64,000 nucleotides of DNA from Margaritifera margaritifera (taxonomy: Eukaryota; Mollusca; Bivalvia; Unionida; Margaritiferidae). The notes beneath the pieces were generated by a model, which did not search any database, was not told where the DNA came from, and saw only the letters and a program-made list of their open reading frames with translations. The position numbers and the translations under genes were made by a program. The stretch lies in NCBI GenBank assembly GCA_029931535.1, contig JAQPZY010001415.1, positions 496,001-560,000 on the forward strand, in the 5' to 3' direction. Shown in pieces: positions 11,421 through 23,157 of this stretch; position 1 is the first letter of the stretch, and each line of letters begins with the position of its first letter.

Positions 11421-12513
11421 TATCAACGAACTTTATGTAGTAGTCGATTGCATAAGTAAACAGTGTGCACAGTCCTACTCGACAGTAATTACATTAGTGA
11501 GTCTGAGAATATACTAGAAGTCCATATATAAATAGATTAGGAATGGTGTGTTTCATGCAGCATTAAAGTATTCGAACTTCATTCTAAAATAAATATTAAA
11601 ATAAATCTGTCCAATCATTGGTTAATTAATGAAGTGGTTATATGACTCCAGTTAATCGCTTGGGGCAAATATTACAGGATTGGCAAATCTGCATTAACGT
11701 AGATGTGTTTATATCACTATAGGTCACAGCGACTTAGGTATATCGTTTTTTTTTCTGAAACGGATATAACCAATGCATGACTGTTTATCTTCTTTCGACC
11801 AGGACTGCACGGCCATGTCCAAGGAATATGGATACTATCGATTCCCTCTCCCCCCCCCCCTCCCTTCCCAGTTTTAACATCATGTATCCAATCGACATCT
11901 TTGCATGCTTTCCAAGATTTGGTTGAAATATAAGATCTCATTTTGGGGGAGTTTTGTCCAAAGGTGGGAAACGCAAAAGAAATGAAAATCAAAACATGAT
12001 ACACCCATCACATACATAATAATTTCTATTGAACACTCAGCATAATTTTGCATTAACAGATGTTTTAAAAGTACCCTCATGTACCTGTGCATAACACACA
12101 GTCAACTGAGAAAGCGTTGACCAGCTGTATTGTTGTATAATATGCCAGGATATCAGGGTCTACGCTGTTCATTCTATTTATAAATTCAGGCAAATAGTCA
12201 AGACCCTGATCTGTTGGCATATTATGTGACAGCAGGCTTGGAAAGCATAAAACTCTTCATCTTGAGCGTGAACTTTTGCTTGAACCAATCAATGTCGTTA
12301 CTTTTGAAAGGTTGTATCTGATTGGCTAACAGTGGAAATTCAATCTCAGACTCAAGCTCAATAGTTTTATGATTTCCAAGCTAGATCTGGATATATGCTG
12401 TTCGTAACTGGTTGAGCGTTATACACAGGTAGCGACGGTTATAAATAAATCCAATATAATGCAGAAATGTAAACGTCAGAAAGAAGATTACAACAATGCC
12501 GCTTTACCCGTCT

Positions 12514-12789
12514 TGAACACGGTCGTGGACACAATATATGAACACGGTCGTGGACATAATATATGAACACGGTCGTCGACACAATATATGAACACGGTCG
12601 TGGACATAATATATGAACACAGTCGTGGACACAATATATGAGCACGGTAGTGGACACAATATATGAACACGGTCGTGGACATAATATATGAACACGGTCG
12701 TGGACACAATATATAAACACGGTCGTGGACACAATATATGAACAAGGTCGTGGACACAATATATGAACACGGTCGTGGACACAATATAT
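12514..12789. repeat. 25-bp tandem repeat (about 11 copies)
   Basis: Unit GAACACGGTCGTGGACACAA plus TATAT. Three overlapping minus-strand frames of up to 117 codons come from the repeat, not from a gene. Confidence 0.95.
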
Positions 12790-12799
12790 CATCCCATTG

Positions 12800-15600
12800 A
12801 GATGAAGCGATTATCTGTGTTGATGACGTTTATATCTTTGCCACATGTCTATTGATTTTAATTGTTTCAATATTAAATAGGGCACATAACAAGTTTTGAA
12901 TAATATTAATAACAATCAGCATCATCATCTATACTTTTCTCGACAATTTCGAATTGAAAAATGATAGCTGATAGATCACAAAATGGTGGGGGGAAGAAGT
13001 AAGCAACACGAAAAACAATCTACCATAAAAGACTATCTGAGTCATTTGCTTTTTCTCTGTCGCATAAGCAGGAGGATATGGAAACAGTCTGCGCAACTAC
13101 ATCTGTCCACCTTTCCGTCCAAAATGTGTGAAAACAAACTTTTTTATTTGCCTTTTGGTTTCAATTCAATTTTGCGTAACATTTATTTGTGATAAGTTTG
13201 ATGATGAGCACAATTTTGTTAGATTTGCTATCCTTAATTTATTGTATGGCATCTTATCACTCTTACATTCATATTTTAACCTGATTTCATCCAAATTTGT
13301 TGGCAACCTTCACATTTACAAGTTTCTATTGAGATTGATGATCAACAAATATTTGACAGGAATTCAAAAGTGAAGAACACAGTCAAATACAGAAGTACTC
13401 CAGATCAAATATTACTGTACCAGAAGGATCAAAATAACTTTATGGAATTATTTCCACTAGTAAAGAAAAGTTCTCTAATAATCTCAAACTTGAAAACAGG
13501 AAATTACGAATGTTGAATCCAGGAGAATATCACTTCAATCTGTGAACGACTTGGATGAACGCTTTAATAGTTCGTGACATCACATGGCACCATATTGTAA
13601 ACAACGTACATGTTTCTGCAATGGCGGCTTCTGTAATATGTGTATGTTACCAGCCTAAACTAATACGCCTATGTCACAGGCGGTCTCTCAAGCACCAGAA
13701 GTTTGATGCATTTGTCAGCGACCTGTATTTCCGCGTTGTCTTTCCTATCATTGGCGGAAATGTTTAAGATCTTCACTACACTCTAGAATCCACAATTGTT
13801 TTCACGCAAATTTTATATCAGCTTCATCTTGAGAAGTATTCAGATGAGTTTGATGACCGGCAGAATTTTGACTGTATTTGTCAGAGTTATATCCCGTCAT
13901 CAAATTAAAATATCATAATGGTTTTTGAACACTTTGGAGTTGGGTCTCCTCAGATTTGTATTGATTTCATTCATATTTACTGCAAAGCTTATTCTTAGCA
14001 AGGAGCCGAAGAGTTTGATGATAAACCTTGTGACCCTGTTTTACAAAGTTATGAATGACATAGCGTTGTTACCTTGAGTCCGGGGTTTTCGTGCATATTC
14101 CAGTCACAAATGGCTAAAAGGAAGACATCATAACCGTAATTAATTTATAGATGGTATATGAAATTTTTTTTTTAAAAAATCAACTCATTTGTTTAATTCT
14201 TGAACACCTCCCATCACTGGGTCATGTGCAAGTCAGCCAGGTTTGTCTACATCGTGAATCCATGCGTTTTGTTTGTTTGTTTTTTATTTTGCTTGTTTGT
14301 TGTTTTTTTTGTGTAGCAAGTGGAAAAAGAGCAAGAAAACTTCTCAGCATAAATTTAATTTTTATTATGTAGGTTATATGTGTGTATCATTATAACATAA
14401 TTTAGTTGGCAATATGTGGTCTAATAGTTGGCAATATGTGGTCTAATAGTTGGCAATATGTGGTCTAAGTAATAAAAGAACACAAAACATTCGTCTATGT
14501 CTCATTATTTTGCACATTCACCTTTATCATGCAAACAGTTTTGTTTTTTTTTTTATTATTCACCTACCAGTAAAACATTTAAATAAAACGGGCAAACACT
14601 TCAACATTATCAGTGTTAGGTTTAAATGTACAATAATTTCCGTACAAAACTGTAATGAAAGGTATTTACTTACTTGAACCAAGCAAAGTGTAGGCTGTTG
14701 ATAGTAAATGTCTGATGTACATGAAATTATTGAGAAGCACTAAAAATGCTACTTTAGCAATTAACAGCAGCTATCGAAAAATGACACGTACTAAAAAGTA
14801 CGAGACAACGTGTGTAGCGCATATAACAATATACTTTTGCATGAAAATTTGTCATATTAAAAAGGAACATTGGCACATCATACTGAAAACATACGCAGAG
14901 TTATGTTATGCCAGCTAGCAATCAAACACATAATATGACTTACAGTGACTTTATTCGACCTGTCCAACGGCCTGAAGTGACTGACAAACTCCACATTGAA
15001 ACTCCCCAAAAAGTGTGGGACATGTTCTGATTGGTCAGTTTTGAAAAGTCATTCATAACAAGTGAAAATATGTAAAATATTTATACGATTTACATTATGA
15101 TACCGTCTTTATCACCATGACAATTGAATTTATGCAAGATACAAAAACCCCGAAACAATATTAAAAACTGAAAGAAGTCCACATGCACACTCCGGTGAAT
15201 ACATTGAAAAACACTGACATAAGTTATACACAGCAATGGTGACTATAAACGAACAAGTGACGGATTTGATAAAACTTCACATAGACTTCATTAGGGAAAA
15301 GGTATTTAAAATGAACTTACATTATTCACTGCTACATTTGTTATGATTTAAGTAGTGTTTGTACATCTTGTTTCAAAGATTCAACCATTGGGTCATCACG
15401 TGTTTACACCCTCTTATGTGCTAGTTATTGTGATTAAATCATTTGTACAGTTGACGATGTTGGCGCCTTTAAAGTTAACTGCAAGAGAATGTAAATGACG
15501 TAATACCAGAAAACATCACTTTTATGTCCAATGAGTGAAAATATATGTGGACAAAATAATGTTTTTAAAAAGTTTCATATTTGACATCTATCCAATCTTT
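12800..15600. other. No supported gene
   Basis: Several open frames of 67-81 codons lack family likeness. One reads QKFDAFVS near 13,700 but has no further similarity. An acceptor-preceded open stretch at 14,946-15,031 is unexplained. Confidence 0.45.
14404..14468. repeat. 22-bp tandem repeat (3 copies)
   Basis: Unit AGTTGGCAATATGTGGTCTA plus AT, nearly identical copies. Confidence 0.9.
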
Positions 15601-15602
15601 AT

Positions 15603-16570
15603 TAACAGACATTCTACGAGTCAGACACACACCCTTCCAAAGGCCCACCTCCTTCAGAGGAATTGAAACACAACTTGAGCCTTCACTGGAATCATGAGAT
15701 CAGTCCATCCACACGAGTTGCTTACAATACTGGATTTAATTTTCTTCATAAGTTCATGTTGATGAGTGGTCTAACAGTTAACTTTCGACACTTAGCACCG
15801 ATCACTGAGAATGTGTTAATTTACTTCCTAACATACTGTCACAGTGCTCTGCATCTCAGATACTCTGCCATCGAACTGTATCTGTGTGGCATTAGATTCA
15901 AATGTATGGAACCTGGAAAAAATCACCCTTAGTTTCGGAAAAACTAACTTTGCCTAGACTAGCTACTGTATTTCAAGCAATTAAAAAACGCAATTCACCA
16001 GTACGCATCCACGCCAACCCATCACCTTCGACGTTATGTCAAAGATATCTTCTGTCTTAGATACTGGTATGTTGAGCCGTTTCACAGACAAGATGTTGCA
16101 AACTGCATGCACGGTGGCCTTCTTTGGCTTCCTATGTGATCAGTTCAGTCTTGCAGCAAATATGTGTATTAAGGACACTTGCTCTTTTAAGAATCAAGTC
16201 CTCAAACGCAAAACCTTTTGTAGAGGTTTTGCCATCCAGCTATAGTGTATAGGGCAACTTGTATGTCCCTTTGCTAGACTAAAATATACACTCAGATTCG
16301 TCGGTAATATACATCCAATCCATCCGATCCTCTCTTCATAACTAACATGGGCGGGGCCTTATTAGGAGACTTCTTCATTAGCAACGATAGAGTCATTTTA
16401 TTGGGCCTAGGTTTGGCTCCATCATGGTATAGTGGGCATTCGTTTCGTATCGTCGCTACCACATCAGCGGCGGCAGCACATTTAGAGGATCATGGGATAA
16501 AGACTCGGCAGGTGGTCATCTGACTGCTACACCGGTTATATTCGTACACCACAACGTCAGTTGGTTTAGA
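15603..16570 (+). pseudogene. Tyrosine recombinase (phage-integrase family) relic
   Basis: Three plus-strand pieces in different frames follow the order of an eukaryotic tyrosine recombinase. The first (15,663-15,930) has ISPSTRVAYNTGFNF, then LIYFLTYC and LYLCGIRF, typical of the N-terminal core-binding domain. The second (16,036-16,245) holds VAFFGFLCDQFS, where the family's first catalytic Arg is replaced. The third (about 16,340-16,570) has GHSFRI (the H-x-x-R box) and, after a one-base shift, GRWSSDCYTGYIRTP with the nucleophilic Tyr context. Such recombinases occur in DIRS/Ngaro and Crypton elements and in XerD-like genes of marine invertebrates; the class cannot be decided here. Stops, frameshifts and the lost Arg mark it as dead. 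It ends about 350 bases before gene C. Confidence 0.68.
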
Positions 16571-16919
16571 ATGTAACCACATAGAAGGAGTTCGCTGTCA
16601 AGAAATTCTAATAAGGCGGTCACGAGATAAACATATCGTAGGTCGTTGTTTGTATAAAAGAAAAGTGCCTTAAAAAAAAACAGGCTGATGTAAGAATAAG
16701 AAAATATAGGAAGTAGTTTCTAAACATTCCTTGTGTGGTTTCCCATGATATTTTTGAGAAGAAAATGCATGAAACTAGATGTTGTAAGGAAACGTCAAAC
16801 GGTTCAGTAAATAATGCACCCCAGTAAGTTTAGCCTTTGGGCAGCAGGGGACAATAGCCACAGGTAGCAAAATTATGTATTTCCTATATGCCCAGGAGTA
16901 TTAAAATTATTTTCCGCAG

Positions 16920-17072
16920 GGTGTGGAAGTGTAAATGAACAGGAATTTCTCCAACACTGGATCGACTTGCACTTTGGATCGGCAGATTATGCGACGTTTC
17001 TTTCCCATCGTGACGGACAAATCATCCAAGGACCAGACATTAGCCGGGTATACGCCTTCTTCGACAGAGATG
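16920..17072 (+). CDS. EF-hand gene C, internal exon (third family member, opposite strand)
   Basis: The exon has 153 bases, between acceptor TTTTCCGCAG and donor GTATGA. It is open in the phase used by exon 3 of genes A and B: two bases complete a codon and one is left at the end. It reads CGSVNEQEFLQHW near the start, the second half of an EF-hand loop (Gly at 6, Val at 8, Glu at 12), and ends in FFDRD plus one base exactly as the other two genes do. The middle is diverged and 15 bases shorter, and its third loop (SHRDGQIIQGPD) is degenerate. No signal-peptide exon or first EF-hand exon was found upstream; a recombinase relic occupies 15.6-16.6 kb. It could be a functional gene or an orphan exon. 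Confidence 0.5.
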
Positions 17073-17238
17073 GTATGATTTTAGCAGATTTTATTCTTAA
17101 ACGACACTATATCAAGAAAAGGAATCGGTCAAAAAAATTTCAACACGGGTCAGTCCTTTCCAGCCGCAAGTAATACAAATTTTACAGAGTAGTACGGAAA
17201 GTAATTATTTTGTGTATGTGTTCATGTGTTTTATATGC

Positions 17239-17241
<3 letters not shown>

Positions 17242-17305
<64 letters not shown>
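17242..17305. repeat. (TG)n microsatellite
   Basis: About 30 TG units, in the intron between the two gene C exon candidates. Confidence 0.97.
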
Positions 17306-17306
<1 letters not shown>

Positions 17307-17575
17307 AGTGTAGAGAGACAGACAGAAGAGAGGGAGAAGATGTACTTTTTTTTTAATCATGATATCAGAATTATGTCGACTATGTTACAATGACAAGTGC
17401 CTTGTTATGGTTCCTTTCTAAGGGAAAAAAATAAATTAAACGACGGAGGTAAATGCAAATTACTCTGCGATGTTGTGTTTAACTCTTGCTAAAATTTTGG
17501 TCTTGTTAAGTATCAGATTTAGTAAGGCAAACAAAGAACTAGGTTATAATAATATTGTTTCTTATATATTTACAG

Positions 17576-17622
17576 CTGACATCGATGAAGAGGAAACAAT
17601 CATTTTGCATTTTCAAAAGTAG
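17576..17622 (+). CDS. EF-hand gene C, candidate terminal exon
   Basis: A good acceptor (TATATATTTACAG) precedes a short reading that joins in phase to the exon ending at 17,072. The joined end reads FFDRD-ADIDEEETIILHFQK and then a TAG stop at 17,620-17,622. The acidic stretch fits a fourth EF-hand-like loop, but position 8 is not hydrophobic and position 12 is not acidic, so the loop would be weak. The implied intron is 503 bases. The evidence is only phase, the splice site and acidic composition. Confidence 0.33.
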
Positions 17623-17864
17623 ATTATTTCGAAAATGTCCAAACTGACATCATTAATAAACTACACATATACCTACATCTATATCAATTTACTCACCTCA
17701 TTCCAAAGCCCTAATAACAAAACATTTCAAGGAACAGTATGCCAAAGATATGTATATATATAATTGGTAACTCTTTCAAGAAAGGTTGTATCAAAATTAC
17801 AGTTGTACAGGTATAAACTCATTTTCTAGAAAAGAGTATAGCTTTTCCGAGAGGGACAAAATAT

Positions 17865-17934
<70 letters not shown>
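17865..17934. repeat. (TG)n microsatellite
   Basis: About 35 TG units, downstream of gene C. Confidence 0.97.
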
Positions 17935-17937
<3 letters not shown>

Positions 17938-18570
17938 TTATCCACTGTTTTACACTAAAGCTAACTATATATTTGTACACACTCATCCAGAAATATAAAA
18001 TAAAACACTTTCCATCTGCGTTCATTTCATAGCAGAAAATCTTAGAAGTAAAAATTATTACTTTTTCCGCTTTTTTAAGGAGATCACCGGGTCAGTGAGG
18101 ATAAATTTGTATTGATATGGTACAGTCTTTCCAGCGGAGACCAGTAATTCTCACCCAACCTTTGTAGTGCGCTTGCTTTCGTGTCCTGTCCATGTCAAAA
18201 TCTGGTTCATGTGTTTTTAGCATTAAATGCAAATGAATTCCGTCTTTCTTTTTTTCAGCTATACAAGGTTGACGCTTGTCTCTATATATCTATTTGAACT
18301 GAAATCACCTGCTTCATTATTCTGCGTTATACTATGAATTCACCATTAATAATTTTTGGGAAATAATTTTCGTCAATTTTGTGGCTTCTACGAGCCAGAA
18401 ATGTAAAGATCCCAAAAACGTACATGTTGTGAATGCCATTTTTTTTTAAACAGGAGGCGCGCCCATGTATGTAAGTACTGATGACATTGTCGAACCGGAT
18501 AAATAGCACCTTCGAAAAATATGTAAATTCAAAGTATACGCTATTTGATTTATAAGTTAAGTATCTACTT

Positions 18571-18940
18571 ACAGTTACGTCTAAACGAAACCATACACAA
18601 AGTGAATGCAGTTACGTCTAAACGAAACCATACACAAAGTGAATGCAGTTACGTCTAAACAAAACCTTACACAAAGTGAATGCAGTTACGTCTAAACGAA
18701 ACCATACACAAAGTGAATGCAGTTACGTCTAAACGAAACCATACACAAAGTGAATGCAGTTACGTCTAAACGAAATCTTATACAAAATGAATGCAGTTAC
18801 GTCTAAACGAAACCTTACACAAAATGAATGCAGTTACGTCTAAACGAAGCCGTACCGAAAGTGAATGCAGTTACGTCTAAATAAAACCTTACACAAAATG
18901 ACCGCAGTTACGTCTAAACGAAACCTAACACAAAGTGCAC
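18571..18940. repeat. 37-bp tandem repeat (10 copies)
   Basis: Unit CAGTTACGTCTAAACGAAAC plus 17 bases; copies become more diverged to the right. Confidence 0.93.
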
Positions 18941-19170
18941 TTCTAGAGTACTATGATTAAACAAAAAGTGCACTGCAATTTACACATGAAGTGAACATGG
19001 TAATGCACTTTTGTGAACAAGGCAATGCACTATCGAGAAGACGAAAGTCTTCTTAAGTCATCAAGGTAGTTCACTATAGAGAAAAAGGAATTACACTTAG
19101 GTGAACAATGCTGTAGTAGTGCACTATAGTGAACAAGGTAGTGCACAATGGTCAAATAGTTACATCAGGC
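18941..19170. repeat. Degenerate GTGCACTATAGTGAAC-type repeat
   Basis: GTGCACT, AGTGAACAAGGTAGTGCAC and similar words recur irregularly, with local dyad symmetry. It directly follows the 37-bp array. Confidence 0.6.
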
Positions 19171-19189
19171 TGAATATGGTTGCACACTG

Positions 19190-19313
19190 GAAGAAAAAAA
19201 AAAAATATATATATATATATATTTGTGTGTGCGTGTGTTGAAACATCTCGTGCCTTAAAAACTGTTTTTATTCTCCAAATAAATAAGTGAATGAAAGAAT
19301 GATTCAATCAATC

Positions 19314-19347
<34 letters not shown>

Positions 19348-19852
19348 TAATCAATGAATCAATTAATAAGTCAGTGAATGATTGAATGAATTATAATCAC
19401 TGGCTGATCATTTTAGTTGGTTTTAAATACATAGTAGTTATTTTAACCTGAACTAAATTCAATATAAGCATCAAAGAAACATTTAATATTTTGTAAGGAC
19501 TTTTTCATTTCATATAGCTCATTTCAAGTTTTACCTTTAATTTTTATTTTATTTCCTTTTTTTTTTTTTCACTTTTTGAATCAAAGTAACTTGAAGCAAA
19601 TGTACACGTAGTGATTTCCTCTGTTAACTTTCATGACTGTTGTTGTTGTTGTTAAAGATATGATAATGATGATGATGATGACGACGACGACGATGATACC
19701 ATTTATGATGTTGTGATAGTTGCAGCTTTAATAACTATTATTATTGTAGTGGTGATGGTAATATTGTTGGTATTGTTGTTTTAAAGGAAGAAGGAGTAGT
19801 AGAAGAAGAAGAAGAAGAAGAAGAAGAAGAAAAGAAGAAGAAAAAGAAAAAG
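19190..19852. repeat. Cluster of microsatellites
   Basis: In order: A/TA run (19,192-19,221), (CAAT)n (19,307-19,365), (TTG)n and (GATGAC)n (19,637-19,697), and (GAA)n (19,799-19,852). Confidence 0.95.
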
Positions 19853-20868
19853 AATGCAGTTTACACAGTCTCTTTAATTGTCATTATTATTGTAGTTGTT
19901 GTGGTGATGGTGATGTTAATGCTGGTGATGGTGTTGGTGATGTCGCTAGTGATATTCTTTCAACTTTAATGTGCCTTTTACAAACAATTTATGAACGAAG
20001 TGAATATTTGTCTCTTTAAATCAATTAAAAAACTGATAAAAAAATTAATTTCATAATAGTAATAAAATAAATCTCATTTCAGAGTTTCAAATATAATTCA
20101 ATTTAATATGATTTATCAATTCCCTTGGATACAATGTGCACCTATCTAAGCATCAACTTCTTCTTCCTTTCTTTAAATTAAGTATAGGGCTCGCTGCGTC
20201 ATCTTACCTATACTATCATAAAGTTGACCAAACTCGTCCTCTAAAAAATAAAAAAGTATTTTAAGCATATGTAACATTTTACTACACATATGTTGTTTTG
20301 ACATTTATACCACAAGTACTAATTTTTTTTCATGACGACTTTCGATACGAAAAAAAATGAGGAGATATAAAAGAAAAGATAAAAAAACAGGCCGTGGTGG
20401 AATGGATAAAGTAAATAATTCCATTTTTAAATATATCAAGACAGATGTAACTGAATATTTATTTACCTCAAAAAAGCTTACTTGGGTATTTTTTTTCAGA
20501 CTTTTTGGAACTGAATGCAAAAACCAATTCCGGCATAGTATTTGATGTCACTAATGTCAACAAGGATGTACGCGTGTCGTAAAAACCATATACATTTTAC
20601 CAAACACGGACCACAAGCATATCTTATAAGAGCGGAATTAAATTATTTTCAAAACTCAAATAAAAAAAGTTAAAATATTTAGGATTACTCGAGACTATAA
20701 TATGGTCCTGCGGTCAATTCTCATTAAATCAAAATTTAACCTTTGATGACATAATCGTAAACGATGCAATAACTTGTCTCCGTGCAATATTTTAACATGT
20801 CGGGAAAAATTTTTGGTCTATAAAGAAATCTCTTCACCTATTACGCTGATTCATAGGAATATCTTTGT

Positions 20869-20870
20869 TT

Positions 20871-20923
<53 letters not shown>
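20869..20923. repeat. (AAT)n microsatellite
   Basis: About 18 AAT units. Confidence 0.97.
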
Positions 20924-20926
<3 letters not shown>

Positions 20927-21388
20927 CTTAATAGAGCGCTTATTCTTTTAAAAAGCTCTAAGCGCTTTACAACATAACGTTAACACATAAAGGCATAAAA
21001 AAAAAACAGTTTGCATACAGACAACATAAAAAAATATTAAAATATCTCATATACAATATCAGGGACAAATTAATTATTACACACAAAACAACATGAAATT
21101 ATCTCAAAATCATTTTATGTTTTCATTGTAGCAGAAAAGTCAGTTTAGATGTTGTTAATTCTTGATAGTTATACAGATGCAAGGTACCAATGAACACTAA
21201 CGGACTTAAATTTTCTCCTTTTTCACATGGTCCACATGCGACAACCAAAACAATATTATAGTAATAGTTTATTCACGCATACCTTTATATTCTGTAAAAA
21301 TATGAAATTGGTTCTCGCATGTTGACCACTTAAATTTTTTCAAAATACCTTCAATTTTAGCACAAAATGGGTATTGTATAGCCAAATG

Positions 21389-21418
21389 TGACGTCATGAG
21401 CACGTGTGTATGACGTCA
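21389..21418. promoter_or_regulatory. CRE - E-box - CRE motif cluster
   Basis: Two perfect TGACGTCA palindromes at 21,389-21,396 and 21,411-21,418 flank CACGTG at 21,401-21,406. These are consensus sites for CREB/ATF and bHLH factors. No gene start is recognised nearby; the site may be fortuitous. Confidence 0.3.
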
Positions 21419-21564
21419 TATCTAAATAATTTTTTTAACATCAACTGCAATTTTAAGTTTTTCAAATGCTGATCGATGATTTTCCATGGTATTCTCAGAT
21501 CAACTACTTTTTTTAAAATTAGAAAAATTTTGGGCCAAGAAGAGGCCTTATAGTACGCACCCCT

Positions 21565-21970
21565 TTGCCTAGACATGAAAGATTGTGTCCACTTTACATG
21601 CAAATTTCTTTGCCTAGACATGAAAGATTGTGTCCACTTTGCATGCAAAATTCTTTGCCTAGACATGAAAGATTGTGTGCACTTTACATGCAAAATTCTT
21701 TGCCTAGACATGAAAGATTGTGTCCACTTTGCATGCAAAATTCTTTGCCTAGACATGAAAGATTGTGTCCACTTTGCATGCAAAATTCTTTGCCTAGACA
21801 TGAAAGACTGTGTCCACTTTGCATACAAAATTCTTTGCCTAGACATGAAAGACTGTGTCCACTTTGCATACAAATTTTTTTGCCTAGACATGAAAGATTT
21901 TGTCAACTTTACATGCAAAATTCTTTGCCTAGATATGAAAGATTGTGTCCACTTTGCATGCAATTTACCT
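21565..21970. repeat. 45-bp tandem repeat (about 9 copies)
   Basis: Unit TTGCCTAGACATGAAAGATT plus 25 bases. The unit is divisible by three and gives open frames on both strands (up to 243 codons), which I regard as artefacts. Confidence 0.93.
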
Positions 21971-22239
21971 TTGGGATGAATAACACTATCACCTTGAATG
22001 CAGTTATTTCTGAGAATAAAAAAACAAGAAATACAACAAAGTAGTAATAATAGGTAAATGAATGAATAATGAACTAAATGAACCAATTCTCTAGCACAGT
22101 GACGGGCGAAAACTTGAATATACATGGTCTAAACAAAACATGCAAAACAGAGAATGTAATTTATCTCATCACATGTAAGATTATCAGTATGTCGTAAAAA
22201 TAAAAAATAAAAAAATACACAAAAGGATCAATCTTCACA

Positions 22240-22680
22240 GATCTGATTGATGACAAAGAAACTGCACAGAAATCCAGTAGCAGAACACTTTTCTTCCCCT
22301 GGCCATACTTTCAATGACATTATACCAACGGTATTGGCTCACAACCGCACCTAGCTTTCCGAAGCCAGGAAAGAAAAGGAAACGGGCACCCATACGCAAA
22401 TAAAATAAAATAAAATAAAATAAAATCGAGATCTGTTTAGAGTCCTTATTTTCAATCAAAATATGGGTTCATGTAGTTCAATATTCATTCACTTACCTAT
22501 AATTACTACTTTTTATACTTCCTTGTTGGTATTAGTATTATTGTTGTGGTCATTGTAAATAGACAATTTTATCTCTGTTTCATAATTTCTCCTTTGAAAA
22601 TGACTCATTAGGAGTCGAAAGCGCTTAGGCTAGTTAAGACAAATCTAGTGGCGCACTGCTTGTTGTCAGTTTACTATAAT
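22240..22680 (+). mobile_element. Penelope-like element 3' fragment (GIY-YIG endonuclease end)
   Basis: In one plus frame about 22,250-22,390 reads NPVAEHFSSPGHTFNDI, one stop, and then EARKEKETGTH. This resembles the C-terminal part of the GIY-YIG endonuclease of Penelope-like retroelements. An AAATA microsatellite interrupts it. Downstream at 22,600-22,630 is a stem-loop (GACTC/GAGTC) followed by GAAAGCGCTTAGG, then a TA/TG microsatellite at 22,683-22,755, probably the 3' end. No reverse transcriptase is visible upstream, so the copy is 5'-truncated. Related 3' ends are at about 9,346-9,430 and 48,180-48,260. The assignment is from motif memory and needs a search. Confidence 0.5.
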
Positions 22681-22682
22681 TA

Positions 22683-22683
22683 T

Positions 22684-22755
<72 letters not shown>
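22683..22755. repeat. (TA)n(TG)n microsatellite at Penelope-like 3' end
   Basis: TA run then TG run starting right after the element end. Confidence 0.95.
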
Positions 22756-22757
<2 letters not shown>

Positions 22758-23157
22758 TTACGTGAATGTGTTTTAACTATTGTAAAGTAATGACACCACA
22801 AATTAATTTGTTTTTCGTTTTAAATTATTTATTTTCCAATATTTCCAATTAGATCAACCTACGTGTATTTTGCTGTGTAGAGATCTGTAACGTTTTATTT
22901 GTTTGTATTTCTTTTCAGTACTGACTGTGGTATTTTGTTAATCTGAGTTATATTTCTTTTACTGTAAAAAATAAAAAAGTAAAAAAAACAAACATTTCAT
23001 CTTCTGTGGCAGATGTACACGCATGCAACGTGAAATATTAATTTTCTAACCTCGTAATAGCGTATTGCAGTCTGAGTCATTGTCATTGGTAACTCTACAG
23101 AATGAAAACTGAATCAGTACAAACCATGACGACAAAGACCACTCATTGTCAACCTAG

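Noticed and set aside
11717..12092. Minus-strand frames of 95 and 70 codons
   Set aside because: Overlapping frames crossing a C-rich tract, with no domain or splice support.
12439..12792. Cys-rich 117-codon minus-strand frame
   Set aside because: The 25-bp unit read in three frames gives the repeat; all three overlapping frames are equally open.
13690..13730. QKFDAFVS resembling the start of a TIR domain
   Set aside because: Only eight residues match; nothing after it fits TIR boxes 2 or 3.
14946..15031. Open stretch after a good acceptor (VTDKLHIETPQKVWDMF)
   Set aside because: No donor, no partner exon and no family likeness.
18120..18205. Minus-strand reading DFDMDRTRKQAHYK as a further gene B exon
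   Set aside because: Weak acceptor, no EF-hand Glu at position 12, no paralogue to compare.
20208..20240. 33-base minus-strand exon candidate (DEFGQLYDSI) with good splice sites as gene B exon 4
   Set aside because: The phase fits, but the joined loop would be several residues too short for an EF-hand, and so short an exon is easily a chance match.
21394..22125. 243-codon minus-strand frame
   Set aside because: It is mostly the 45-bp array read through; its flanks have no family likeness.
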